This document shows, piece by piece, positions 18,938-27,049 of a stretch of 64,000 nt of DNA (positions are counted from its first letter, which is position 1; each line of letters opens with the position of its first letter). Position numbers and translations under genes: made by a program. This DNA is from Hymenobacter sp. GOD-10R (GTDB lineage: Bacteria > Bacteroidota > Bacteroidia > Cytophagales > Hymenobacteraceae): NCBI RefSeq assembly GCF_035609205.1, contig NZ_CP141184.1, positions 744,001 through 808,000 of the forward strand, in the 5' to 3' direction. Under the pieces are notes generated by a model. It saw only the letters and a program-made list of their open reading frames with translations. It was not told where the DNA came from and ran no database searches.

Positions 18938-19147
18938 CTACGAGTGCGAAGTGGAAGAAGTAGAAGTGGTATCCGTTGGCGCCTTCTTGCAGCCACCTTT
19001 AGAAGTACTGGTGCCCGAAGACTTGGCGCTGGAAGTACTGCTGCTGCTTTCTGTGCTTGGCACTACGTCGTTGGTTTCGCAGGAGCTTAGGAGGCTGGTG
19101 CTGAGCAACAAGGCAAAGCCAGCACGGAGGATTAAAGAGGTCTTCAT
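18938..19147 (-). CDS. Small Ser/Thr-rich lipoprotein
   Basis: 69 residues from the ATG at 19147. A lipoprotein signal (FALLLSTSLLSSC) is followed by a low-complexity tail of Ser, Thr and Lys with a GGCKKAP insert. A longer frame from 19234 would overlap the peroxidase stop and is not supported by a lipobox position. It lies 55 bases downstream of the peroxidase gene, so the two may be co-transcribed. Function unknown; the tail has no recognisable fold. Confidence 0.6.
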   Translation of the reverse strand: MKTSLILRAGFALLLSTSLLSSCETNDVVPSTESSSSTSSAKSSGTSTSKGGCKKAPTDTTSTSSTSHS

Positions 19148-19202
19148 GAGTGTAGAATGGGTAAAAGTGAAAAAAATGAACTGGGTAAGCTTGTAGGGAG
19201 AA

Positions 19203-20396
19203 TCATTGAATGTTGCCACCGACGGGTAAGCCACTGGGTACTTGCGCCGGCACGCGTTTGTCGTAGGTATCGGAGTTGAGCGAGCCTAGGAAAGCAATGA
19301 TGGCCTGCTGGTTGGTCACGGTGCGAGGGAATAACGCGTCGAGGCTGTTGCGGGGCACATGGGGGTTGGCCGAAGTAGGTGTACCGCGGCCCGCGTCGTA
19401 GAAGCGGAGCACGTCGGCTAGGGTGGTGAGCACGCCGCTGTGCATGTAAGGTGCCGTCGCGGCGAGGTTGCGCAGGCTAGGTGTGCGAAATGCGTACGTA
19501 CCGTTTTGACCCGAATCGGAAGTGGTAAGCTTGCCATTATCGGCTACGCCGAGCACATGCAGTTGGTAGTCAGAAAGCATAGGGCCGCTGTGGCACTTCT
19601 GGCAACCACTCTGCACAAAGGCATTCAGGCCCTGTACTTGCTGAGTGGTTAGGGCCGTTTGGTCGCCGCGCATGTAGCGGTCGAAGGGCGTGTCCGTTGC
19701 TACCAACGTGCGCTCGAAGCAGGCCAGCGCCTTGCCTAGGTTAGTGGCCGTGATGGGCGCGGCGCCGCCAAATACCGCCGCGAATTGCTGCTGATACTGC
19801 GGAATACGCCGCAGCCGGCTCACGACCGAATCCAGAGCCGCTGCTTCGCTGAACTGGTGCCCGCGCATTTCTTCTAGCGTGGCAATCGGCAGCAAGGATT
19901 GCGCTTCCAGGGACTGCGCCCGCTCATCCCAGAACATGGGCGCCGTCACGGGGTTGCACACAGCATCCACGCCGATACCGTTGAAGGCGACATTCAGCAG
20001 CGTTTGGGTGTTGCGTTTGCCAAAAGGAATATCGTTGGGCGCGTGAAAGCGGCGTGTGGCACCTAGGCCTTGCCCGTTCACGCCAATGGGCAGATCGAGC
20101 TGATCGGCGTAGCCGCTGGCCGGATGGTGGCAGCTCGCACAACTCACGTCGCGGCTACCCGAGAGAATCGGGTCCCAGAAAAGCGCCTGGCCTAGGTTGA
20201 TTTTGGCCGCCATTGAAGCATTATCGGCGGGCGCAGTTACGGTAAGGGGCAGAGCACCTAGGCCGTTGGTGGTGGCAGTGGTCGTTGTGGCGGCGGCGCT
20301 AGCCCCAGGGCTGACCGCATCGTCTTTCTGACAAGCAACTGCCAGTAAAAAGCAAAGGCTACTCACCAATGACCAAGTAGAAAGAGCGGCTTTCAC
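19203..20396 (-). CDS. Di-haem cytochrome c peroxidase (CcpA/MauG family) lipoprotein
   Basis: 397 residues. A lipobox at LLAVAC puts the lipid Cys near 22, so it is tethered in the envelope. Two haem c sites are visible: CASCH at 86-90 and CQKCH at 265-269. Other family blocks are LGQALFWDPILSGSRDVSC, FGKRNTQTLLNVAF, MFWDERAQSLEAQSL, and FRTPSLRNLAATAPYMHSG with the distal axial Met. It reduces hydrogen peroxide with electrons from periplasmic cytochrome c. A low-complexity Thr/Ala linker of ~20 residues separates the lipid anchor from the domain. Confidence 0.93.
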   Translation of the reverse strand: MKAALSTWSLVSSLCFLLAVACQKDDAVSPGASAAATTTTATTNGLGALPLTVTAPADNASMAAKINLGQALFWDPILSGSRDVSCASCHHPASGYADQLDLPIGVNGQGLGATRRFHAPNDIPFGKRNTQTLLNVAFNGIGVDAVCNPVTAPMFWDERAQSLEAQSLLPIATLEEMRGHQFSEAAALDSVVSRLRRIPQYQQQFAAVFGGAAPITATNLGKALACFERTLVATDTPFDRYMRGDQTALTTQQVQGLNAFVQSGCQKCHSGPMLSDYQLHVLGVADNGKLTTSDSGQNGTYAFRTPSLRNLAATAPYMHSGVLTTLADVLRFYDAGRGTPTSANPHVPRNSLDALFPRTVTNQQAIIAFLGSLNSDTYDKRVPAQVPSGLPVGGNIQ

Positions 20397-20678
20397 GGGT
20401 AGAGAGGAGGCATAAGGTGGAGTAGACGATAAAGCCTCAAGTCCTCTCTCAAGCCTGTAAGCTGCTATAGCAACCTAATACTGCGCTGAGAGGCACTTGG
20501 CTTGCCGAAGCTACCATCCTTGCTAGCCTTCCTTTAGGCAGAATAGGCCACTTGCCAAAGTACCTAGACAACTACCCGTTTTTTATCGGTGAACGGCGAG
20601 CTCCACCCTAGCCGTCTGAGCCTCTTGCCTCACCATTCATTGCATCTGCTCGAGGCACAACGCCTTGAACAATAAGCG
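20397..20678. other. Intergenic region between the peroxidase and the LytTR regulator
   Basis: About 280 bp without a credible gene; no promoter box with a full TAnnTTTG match was found. Confidence 0.4.
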
Positions 20679-21443
20679 CTATTTCCAGCGGCTAAAGAAC
20701 TGATCGAACGTTTCGCGGTACCGCTCGCTCACCGGAATCGTCATGTCGCCGATCTGTACGGTGCTGCGCGTAATGGACTTGATTTGATTCAAAGCGATGA
20801 TGTACGAGCGGTGAATACGCATGAATTGCTGCGACGGCAGACGGTCCTCCAGTGCTTTCAAGCTGGAAAGTGACAACAGCGGCTTGGGCTCGCTCTTGCG
20901 GTACACTTTGATGTAGTCCTTGAGCCCTTCGATGTACAGAATGTCGCTGTAATCAACGCGTACAAGCTGATACTCTACCTTTAAGTAGAGGTATTCTTCA
21001 GCGGGTGGTCCAGTCAGTGCGGGCGTTTCAGTAGTCGGCGCGGGCACTGGGGGCGGGCTTTGCATAAGCTCGGCGTACGCCTTGGCTTTCTGGGCAGCCC
21101 GCAGAAACTCATCGTAGTTGAATGGCTTAAGCAGGTAGTCCAACGCATCCACCCGAAAACCCTCGACGGCAAACTGATTGAAAGCCGTGGTGAAGATGAT
21201 GCGCGGGCCTCGGTTGCCGGGGCCTTTGTCTAGCACCTTGGCTAGCTCCAAACCGTTCAGATCGGGCATCTGAATATCCAGAAATATGACGTCTACTGCT
21301 GGGTCTTGGGCGAGAGCCCGCAGGGCCTCTACCGATTTGCGGTAGCTGCCGGCTAGCCGCAGAAAGGGGGTTTGCTCGATGAAGGTGCAAACGAGCTTGA
21401 GCGCCAGGGGCTCGTCGTCGACGGCAATGCAGTTGAGGATCAT
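20679..21443 (-). CDS. LytTR-family response regulator
   Basis: 254 residues. The receiver domain (1-125) has the acidic pair IAVDDEP, the phospho-acceptor Asp in VIFLDIQMPDLNG, TTAFNQF and the KPF lysine. A Pro/Thr-rich linker joins it to a LytTR DNA-binding domain (about 150-254) with ILYIEGLKDYIKVY and FMRIHRSYIIALNQI. Its ATG overlaps the kinase stop by four bases, so the pair is translationally coupled. Targets are not evident from the window. Confidence 0.94.
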   Translation of the reverse strand: MILNCIAVDDEPLALKLVCTFIEQTPFLRLAGSYRKSVEALRALAQDPAVDVIFLDIQMPDLNGLELAKVLDKGPGNRGPRIIFTTAFNQFAVEGFRVDALDYLLKPFNYDEFLRAAQKAKAYAELMQSPPPVPAPTTETPALTGPPAEEYLYLKVEYQLVRVDYSDILYIEGLKDYIKVYRKSEPKPLLSLSSLKALEDRLPSQQFMRIHRSYIIALNQIKSITRSTVQIGDMTIPVSERYRETFDQFFSRWK

Positions 21444-22549
21444 AGGAGCGTAAGGGTGAGAAGGACGCGGTATTCGTTGTCGGGCGTGCGTTCGGTAACG
21501 GTAAGCGAGTAGCGGTTTGGGTAAAGTACTTCCAGGCGGCGCAGCGTATTGGTGAGGCCAATACCGCCACCTTCATCGAGCGTGGCCTGCTTGGGAAACA
21601 AACTGTTACGTACTTCCAACTCCAGCGTCTGCTCGGTAGGCTGCCGGATGGCGACGTAAATATGGCTGTTGCCGTCGGAGCCGATGCCGTGCTTGAACGC
21701 ATTTTCTACGTACGGCAGCAGCAGCATCGGCGCGATCGGGGCGTTGTGCAGCGGCTCGGGTACTTCAAACGTGACGGTTACTTCATCGGTCAGGCGCAGG
21801 TGCATCAGGTCGATGTAGTCGCGCACAAAGGTGATTTCCTGGCTCAGCAACGTAGTATCGGCGGGCGTTTCATAGAGCACGTAGCGCATCATGCGCGAGA
21901 GCTGATGCAGTGCCGCCCGCGCCTGGTCGCCGTCGATGAGCGTAAGCGAGTAAATATTGTTGAGCGTGTTGAAGAAGAAGTGCGGGTTGATCTGCGCCTT
22001 TAGCAACGACAGCTCCGTGGCCATGCGCGCCTGCTCCAGGAGCTGCCGGCTTTGGGCGTCGCGCTGCCCTTTTTGCACCGCCGTCAGGCCCGTGCCCAGA
22101 CCTAAGGTGAGTAGCGTAATAAGCAGAATACCAGGGTTGAAAAGCGCGGGTTCTTCGCCCGGACCTAGCTGCATGTGGGGCCGCGGAGCACACCATGGGT
22201 TCACGTTGAGGGCATCTTCGCGGGCTTGGGCCAGCAGCTCGGGTACTCGCAGTCGTTCTTCAAGCTGCTGATGCACGGCAAGGGTCAGGAGCGTGGCGCC
22301 GGCAAACAAAGCTAGGTAGAGCAGCACTCGGCGTCGGTAGAGCAGGCGCGGCGCCACAACCAGCACATTCGCGTAAAACGCTGCGACGAGCACGCCAAAC
22401 ACCACCCCCTGCTTGAGCCAAAAAGCGCTCGGCAACGGAGCCGGCTGGCCCGGTGGGGGCAAGGACAGCAACACGCCTACCAAACCCCAAATGAGCGCGT
22501 GAAGCAGCACCGTAGGCGCGTAGCGTAAAAAGAAGGGCGGTAAAGACAC
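21440..22549 (-). CDS. LytS/YehU-type sensor histidine kinase
   Basis: 369 residues. Four hydrophobic segments occupy the first ~165 residues; the cytoplasmic part has the His_kinase domain with the phospho-accepting His in LKAQINPHFFFNTLNNIYSL, and an HATPase with PMLLLPYVENAFKHG (N box) and GGGIGLTNTLRRLEVLY (G box). This is the partner kinase of the overlapping LytTR regulator. The start is a GTG at 22549. No specific sensor domain beyond the membrane region is visible, so the signal is unknown. Confidence 0.93.
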   Translation of the reverse strand: MSLPPFFLRYAPTVLLHALIWGLVGVLLSLPPPGQPAPLPSAFWLKQGVVFGVLVAAFYANVLVVAPRLLYRRRVLLYLALFAGATLLTLAVHQQLEERLRVPELLAQAREDALNVNPWCAPRPHMQLGPGEEPALFNPGILLITLLTLGLGTGLTAVQKGQRDAQSRQLLEQARMATELSLLKAQINPHFFFNTLNNIYSLTLIDGDQARAALHQLSRMMRYVLYETPADTTLLSQEITFVRDYIDLMHLRLTDEVTVTFEVPEPLHNAPIAPMLLLPYVENAFKHGIGSDGNSHIYVAIRQPTEQTLELEVRNSLFPKQATLDEGGGIGLTNTLRRLEVLYPNRYSLTVTERTPDNEYRVLLTLTLL

Positions 22550-22868
22550 GGGCTTTCAGAAACAAAAGGAAAAGCAAAGTACACGTTTGAGGACGTAGTA
22601 AGCGGCGGCGGTTCGGCCACTAGCGGAAGTTTACCGATCAGCGCTAACTTTTGTGCGTTTGCGGATAGAAGGAAGGTTGGGTGGCAAGATCGTAACGAGT
22701 ATCGGCAGGGTCGTATGCCGCTCGTGCCGCGTTGCTAGATCTGAAATGGGCGGCGAAAAAATCCCGGTCGTCTAGGTGTTTGGCGAAGTGGCCTATTATA
22801 GTTCAGGTAGACGGAAAAAGGCGACTACGTTTGTGTTGAGCTCATGGCTCTTACCTAGCTGCACCGTT
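22550..22868. other. Divergent promoter region
   Basis: About 320 bp between the kinase and the glycosyltransferase, transcribed in opposite directions. It holds the TACGTTTG box at 22826-22833 for the rightward genes; no other gene is supported. Confidence 0.5.
22826..22833 (+). promoter_or_regulatory. TAnnTTTG -7 box before the glycosyltransferase/PqqD/ATP-grasp genes
   Basis: TACGTTTG, 35 bases before the ATG at 22869. This moves the gene start downstream of the longest open frame and is the only clear promoter before the 22.8-31.1 kb set. Confidence 0.55.
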
Positions 22869-24077
22869 ATGGTCTCTCGCTTTACATCTGAGCTGCTGTC
22901 GTCGGTAACAAAGCCAACGGCCCACAAGGTGCCGCTCGCAATGCTGTGCCTCTCCACGAGTTGGGGAATGCGCGAGGAGCAAATACTGGCTTTGGCAGCC
23001 GAGCTGCATAAAGGCACGCACGCCGTCACGCTTATCGTGGCGCCGGGCTCGGCGTTGCACCAGCAGGCTCAGGCGCACCAGGTGCCGTGCTTCACACTCC
23101 CGGTGCGCTGGAAAAGTTTTAACCTGTGGTCGGCGCGTGTGGTGGCGCGTTGGCTCGAGCGGCAGCAGATTTCGGTGTTGATGACGACTTGGGCCTCCGA
23201 CCTAGCTTTTGCCAACTTCATTAAAGCTTGGGGCAAAAAGAGCCTGCGGCTGTTGCACCGCCAGCTAGAGCCGCTGCCCACTTCCAGCGCTTTGCCGGCT
23301 TGGTGGTTGGTGCAACAAGTGATGCGAGTCGATGCTTGGCTGGCTCCGTCGCCGCGGCTGGCTCGCCAGCTGCAAGCGCAGGCGCACGTAGATATGCGCC
23401 GCATGTGGATCGTGCCGCCCGCGTTGCTGCCCGAGGTAGAATACCACGGGCACGGCTTGACCCAAACAGCGCGCAATCTGCTGGACCTGCCCGAGCACAC
23501 GCACCTAATCGGCGTGCTCGACTGCGGGGGCGATGGGCCGGCGTTTGCCATTGAGGCGCTGTACCGCATGCGGCAAGAACATGGCTGCGCCGCCGAACTG
23601 GTGCTGATGGGCGGCCCCGACACGCCCCCGGAGCTAGGCCGCTGGGCGAAGCTGCGGGAGCTAGCGCACCAGCTTCGGATGGACCATTGTGTGCACCTGC
23701 GTCCTCTGCACAATGCCAGTACGCCCATCTTGTTTTACCGCGCCTTAGACGTGCTGCTACTGCCCACCGAAGCCGACGCCACTGGCCTAAACCTACTGCG
23801 CGCCATGACCTCGTGCTGCCCGCTCGTTAGTGTGGCCGCCGCCGATGCCCTCGATTTGCTAGAAGAGCAGCGGACTGCGGCCCACCTCTTCGCGCGCGGC
23901 GACGTGGCGGCGTGCGCGCGGGCACTGGCTGATATACTAGCCGTGCCTGGCCCCGCTCGGCGCATGGCGCAGTGGGCCGCTACGCTGGTAGGGCGGCAAT
24001 GCAGCCCTCAGCGGCAACGGCATCAGGTAGAAGCAATTATCGACTATATCAGTCGGCACGAGGTAGTGGTTTCCTGA
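22869..24077 (+). CDS. Family-4-like glycosyltransferase
   Basis: 402 residues from the ATG at 22869; 22938 is an alternative (MLCLSTSWGMREEQ). The N-terminal half has the LCLSTSWGMREEQILALAAEL opening of GT-B enzymes, and the C-terminal half the HLIGVLDCGGDGPAFAIEAL, ELVLMGGPDTPPELGRW and LLLPTEADATGLNLLRAM blocks, where the E of the donor-binding EX7E-like motif sits. It would transfer a sugar from a nucleotide-sugar donor; the acceptor is unknown. It is 67 bases upstream of the PqqD-like gene on the same strand, so it may belong to that gene set. Confidence 0.78.
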   Translation: MVSRFTSELLSSVTKPTAHKVPLAMLCLSTSWGMREEQILALAAELHKGTHAVTLIVAPGSALHQQAQAHQVPCFTLPVRWKSFNLWSARVVARWLERQQISVLMTTWASDLAFANFIKAWGKKSLRLLHRQLEPLPTSSALPAWWLVQQVMRVDAWLAPSPRLARQLQAQAHVDMRRMWIVPPALLPEVEYHGHGLTQTARNLLDLPEHTHLIGVLDCGGDGPAFAIEALYRMRQEHGCAAELVLMGGPDTPPELGRWAKLRELAHQLRMDHCVHLRPLHNASTPILFYRALDVLLLPTEADATGLNLLRAMTSCCPLVSVAAADALDLLEEQRTAAHLFARGDVAACARALADILAVPGPARRMAQWAATLVGRQCSPQRQRHQVEAIIDYISRHEVVVS

Positions 24078-24144
24078 GCGGACCTGCCGGATAGTAGGTT
24101 CTTGCCGTATCTTCACCAAGCACAATTGCCGGCGTCCGGTACTC

Positions 24145-24384
24145 ATGAAACTCAAGAAGAACATCGCAACCAGCGAAACGGGCTTTATCTTCAATCCGGT
24201 CACCGGCGACTCCTTTTCCGCGAATCCATTGGCCGCGGAAATCATTGGGTTGCTCAAGCAGGAACAGACGGCAGAGGCCATTAAGGCGCATATCTTGGGG
24301 CGCTACGAGGTGGAGCCTAGCCAGTTGGAGAAAGATTGGGACGACCTAATCGCGCAACTGCGCGACCATAACCTGCTCGACTAA
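24145..24384 (+). CDS. Stand-alone PqqD-like protein (RiPP recognition element-like)
   Basis: 79 residues: MKLKKNIATSETGFIFNPVTGDSFSANPLA, then AAEIIGLLKQEQTAEAIKAHIL and a C-terminal helix to HNLLD. The pattern (two strands, FNPVTGDSF, then EIIGLL and a three-helix winged fold) matches the PqqD family, whose members bind leader peptides and deliver them to modifying enzymes. The ATP-grasp gene begins one base after its stop (TAA T ATG), so the two are almost certainly co-translated. No classical precursor peptide gene was found nearby; the N-terminus of the decarboxylase at 25675 is a candidate binding partner. Confidence 0.78.
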   Translation: MKLKKNIATSETGFIFNPVTGDSFSANPLAAEIIGLLKQEQTAEAIKAHILGRYEVEPSQLEKDWDDLIAQLRDHNLLD

Positions 24385-24385
24385 T

Positions 24386-25447
24386 ATGGAGGCTTCCGGC
24401 GGCAACCGGCCGCGCTATACCATCGCCGTGAGTGGGCTCAACGCTATTGATAGTCCTGGCCCCGGCGTGGCCGTTATCCGGGCGTTGCACGAAAGCTCCG
24501 GCTTCACGGTGCGCATCATTGGCCTGAGCTACGAGGCGCTGGAGCCAGGTATTTACCTGCATGAGCTCGTGGCCAAAACCTACCAGTTGCCGTATCCTGG
24601 CGCCGGCACGGCGGCGCTGCTAGAGCGCCTCACGCACATTCATGAGCAGGAAAAGCTAGACCTCATCATTCCCAACTTCGACGCCGAGCTGCCCAACTTT
24701 ATCAAGCTAGCCCCCCAGCTGACGACCCTAGGTATCCGTACGTTTCTGCCCACGCTCGCCCAACTGGAAGCCCGCGATAAGCTGCATCTGCATGCTTTCG
24801 GGGCTGAGCACGGCCTGTCGGTGCCCGCCGATGAGCCGTTGCACCACGCCGGACAGGTGGCGCAGCTAGGGGAGAAGCTAGGGTACCCGCTGGTGGTGAA
24901 GGGTAAATTCTACGATGCCGTAGTGGCTCACACGCTTGAGCAGGCGCATAAGGCCTTCCATCAACTGCACGCCAAGTGGGGCCTCCCCGTGATTGGGCAG
25001 CAGTTTGTCACCGGCCACGAAATCAACATTGCCGGGCTGGGGGATGGCCGTGGCAACCTCATCAGCGCCGTGCCTATGCGCAAGCTCTATATCACGGACA
25101 AGGGTAAAGCCTGGGCCGGCATCACGCTAGAAGATCCGACGCTGCTTGCTTTGGCTGAGCAGTTTGTAGCTGCTACGAACTGGCGCGGCGGTTTCGAGCT
25201 AGAGCTAATTCGTACGGCCGCGGGCGAGCTATATATCATTGAAATCAACCCGCGCTTTCCCGCCTGGATTTACCTGACGGCTGCGGCCGGCCAAAACCAG
25301 CCAGCCGCGCTGGTGCAGCTAGCTTTGGGAGAAGAAGTACCGCCTTTCGAGGGCTACGCGGTCGGGCGCATGTTCATCCGCTACGCCTGGGATTTAATAA
25401 CGGATAACACCGAGTTCCACCAAATTTCGGCCTTTGGTGAGCTATGA
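24386..25447 (+). CDS. ATP-grasp ligase
   Basis: 353 residues. A Rossmann-like N-terminal part (YTIAVSGLNAIDSPGPGVAVIRAL, LDLIIPNFDAELPNF) precedes an ATP-grasp domain: LGYPLVVKGKFYDAVV (ATP lysine), GLPVIGQQFVTGHEINIAG, and the metal-binding FELELIRTAAGELYIIEINPRFPAW with its EINPR core. Most such enzymes form an amide or peptide bond by an acyl-phosphate. It resembles the carbamoyl-phosphate-synthase/PylC-like branch by eye, but the substrate cannot be told. It is directly downstream of the PqqD-like gene and is followed by a palindromic repeat. Confidence 0.85.
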   Translation: MEASGGNRPRYTIAVSGLNAIDSPGPGVAVIRALHESSGFTVRIIGLSYEALEPGIYLHELVAKTYQLPYPGAGTAALLERLTHIHEQEKLDLIIPNFDAELPNFIKLAPQLTTLGIRTFLPTLAQLEARDKLHLHAFGAEHGLSVPADEPLHHAGQVAQLGEKLGYPLVVKGKFYDAVVAHTLEQAHKAFHQLHAKWGLPVIGQQFVTGHEINIAGLGDGRGNLISAVPMRKLYITDKGKAWAGITLEDPTLLALAEQFVAATNWRGGFELELIRTAAGELYIIEINPRFPAWIYLTAAAGQNQPAALVQLALGEEVPPFEGYAVGRMFIRYAWDLITDNTEFHQISAFGEL

Positions 25448-25489
25448 GACACTTCACAATACCACTATGCACGCAACTAAAAGCTATTA

Positions 25490-25614
25490 CTAGGTCTAAG
25501 TTCCCCTCCTTTTTTAAGGAGGGGTTGGGGGTGGTCCTTCTCGTAGAACGACAAGCTAGCTCTAGTTTAACCACCCCTAACCCCTCCTTAAAAAGGAGGG
25601 GAGCTTAGACCTAG
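25490..25614. repeat. Nested palindromic intergenic repeat (MITE-like)
   Basis: Outer arms TAGGTCTAAG / CTTAGACCTA and GGGGTGGT / ACCACCCC enclose two inner palindromes, CCCCTCCTTTTTTAAGGAGGGG on the left and CCCCTCCTTAAAAAGGAGGGG on the right. I recall similar CCCCTCCTT-AAGGAGGGG elements between genes in many Bacteroidota. It sits in the 227-bp gap that splits the ATP-grasp gene from the decarboxylase gene and could act as a terminator or processing site. Confidence 0.75.
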
Positions 25615-25674
25615 CTCTAACCTCAATTGTGTATTCTTCTAGTCTTTGAATTACTGTAAGCCCGATTCTATCGA

Positions 25675-27045
25675 ATGAACACTACCGCAAAGCTCCGCTA
25701 TGAACGCCCGGCGCTGAAGAAGCTCACGGCTGGGCCGATGAACAAGTTTGGCAGTCGCACCGAGTTGCAGGCCGTGACGCACCTGGAAGGCGCCGCTGTG
25801 AAAGACTTGCTGGCGGAGTTTGGTTCGCCGGTGTTTATGTTGAGTGAGCGGCAGTTGCGACGTAATTATCAATACGCCGTGCGCGCTTTTCGCACGCGCT
25901 ACCCTAGGGTGCAGTTTGCGTGGTCCTACAAAACAAACTACTTGAATGCGGTGTGCCGCGTGTTTCACCAGGAAGGTGCCTGGGCGGAAGTAGTGTCGGG
26001 CATGGAATATGAAAAGGCGCTGCAAAACGGCGTGCCCGGCAACCGCATCATCTTCAATGGGCCGCAAAAGTCGCGGGCGGAACTGCAACGGGCCGCCGAA
26101 AACGACTCCCTTCTCCATATCGACCACTTCGAGGAGCTATACGCCCTGCTCGACCTAGCCGCGGAGCTGCCGCGCCCGCCCCGCGTGGCCATCCGCGTGA
26201 ACATGGACACGGGCGTGTATCCGCAGTGGGACCGGTTCGGCTTCAACTACGAAAATGGCCAAGCCTGGAACGCCATTCAGCGCATCGTCGCGTCGGGGCG
26301 GCTGACGCTGGTGGGGCTGCATTGCCACATCGGTACCTTCATGCTCAGCCCCAAGGCCTACGCCTTAGCTACCAGCAAGCTCTGCGACCTAGCTTACAAC
26401 TGCCGACAGCAGCTGAACACGCCTATTGAATACCTAGACCTAGGGGGCGGGTTTCCCTCGGCAAACGTGCTGAAAGGGGCTTATCTGGCCGGCGGCGATG
26501 CCGTGCCTTCGCTCGATGAGTTTGCGGAAGTCATTGCCGATACCATCCAAAAAGCAGGTTTCCGGCCCGATGAACTACCGCTGCTTATTCTGGAAACTGG
26601 GCGAGCATTGGTTGATGATGCGGGCTACTTACTGGGCACTGTACTCGCGACCAAGCGCCTAGCCGACGGTCGCCGCGCAACCATTGTAGACTTTGGCGTG
26701 AACTTGCTGTTCACCTCCTACTGGTACGACCACAAGATTAGTCCCGCCGGCGAGTTCTCGCACCACACCGAAGAAACCGTGCTGTGCGGCCCTTTGTGCA
26801 TGAACATCGACGTGGTGCGCGAAAGCGTGACCTTGCCGCTGCTCAATGCCGGCGACCAGCTCGTAGTGCACAAAGTCGGCGCTTACAACCTGAGCCAGTG
26901 GCAGCAGTTCATTCACCTGCGGCCCAACGTGCTGCTACTGGATGAGCAGGGCCAGCCGCACGTCATTCGACAGGCCGAAACGCTAGAGTATGTGCAACAG
27001 TTAGAGCAAGTGCCCGCGCATTTGCAAGCCATCCAATTGCCTTAA
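25675..27045 (+). CDS. Fold-III PLP-dependent decarboxylase with leader-like N-terminus
   Basis: 456 residues. The enzyme part matches the diaminopimelate/ornithine decarboxylase group: FAWSYKTNYLNAV with the PLP lysine, RVNMDTGVYPQWDRFGF, LVGLHCHIGTF with the PLP-stacking His, EYLDLGGGFPSAN, ETGRALVDDAGYLLGTVL, and VLCGPLCMNIDVV with the C-terminal catalytic Cys. Dedicated LysA is usually shorter. The first ~50 residues are an extra segment containing YERPAL at 9-14 and AGPMNKFG at 19-26, like RiPP leaders. The gene is followed four bases later by the urea-transporter/M23 gene. Substrate unknown: diaminopimelate, ornithine, arginine or a peptide-bound residue are possible. Confidence 0.85.
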   Translation: MNTTAKLRYERPALKKLTAGPMNKFGSRTELQAVTHLEGAAVKDLLAEFGSPVFMLSERQLRRNYQYAVRAFRTRYPRVQFAWSYKTNYLNAVCRVFHQEGAWAEVVSGMEYEKALQNGVPGNRIIFNGPQKSRAELQRAAENDSLLHIDHFEELYALLDLAAELPRPPRVAIRVNMDTGVYPQWDRFGFNYENGQAWNAIQRIVASGRLTLVGLHCHIGTFMLSPKAYALATSKLCDLAYNCRQQLNTPIEYLDLGGGFPSANVLKGAYLAGGDAVPSLDEFAEVIADTIQKAGFRPDELPLLILETGRALVDDAGYLLGTVLATKRLADGRRATIVDFGVNLLFTSYWYDHKISPAGEFSHHTEETVLCGPLCMNIDVVRESVTLPLLNAGDQLVVHKVGAYNLSQWQQFIHLRPNVLLLDEQGQPHVIRQAETLEYVQQLEQVPAHLQAIQLP

Positions 27046-27049
27046 CTGA

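Noticed and set aside
25490..25614. CRISPR array or insertion sequence
   Set aside because: Only two inverted copies with no spacers, no transposase and no terminal target duplication.
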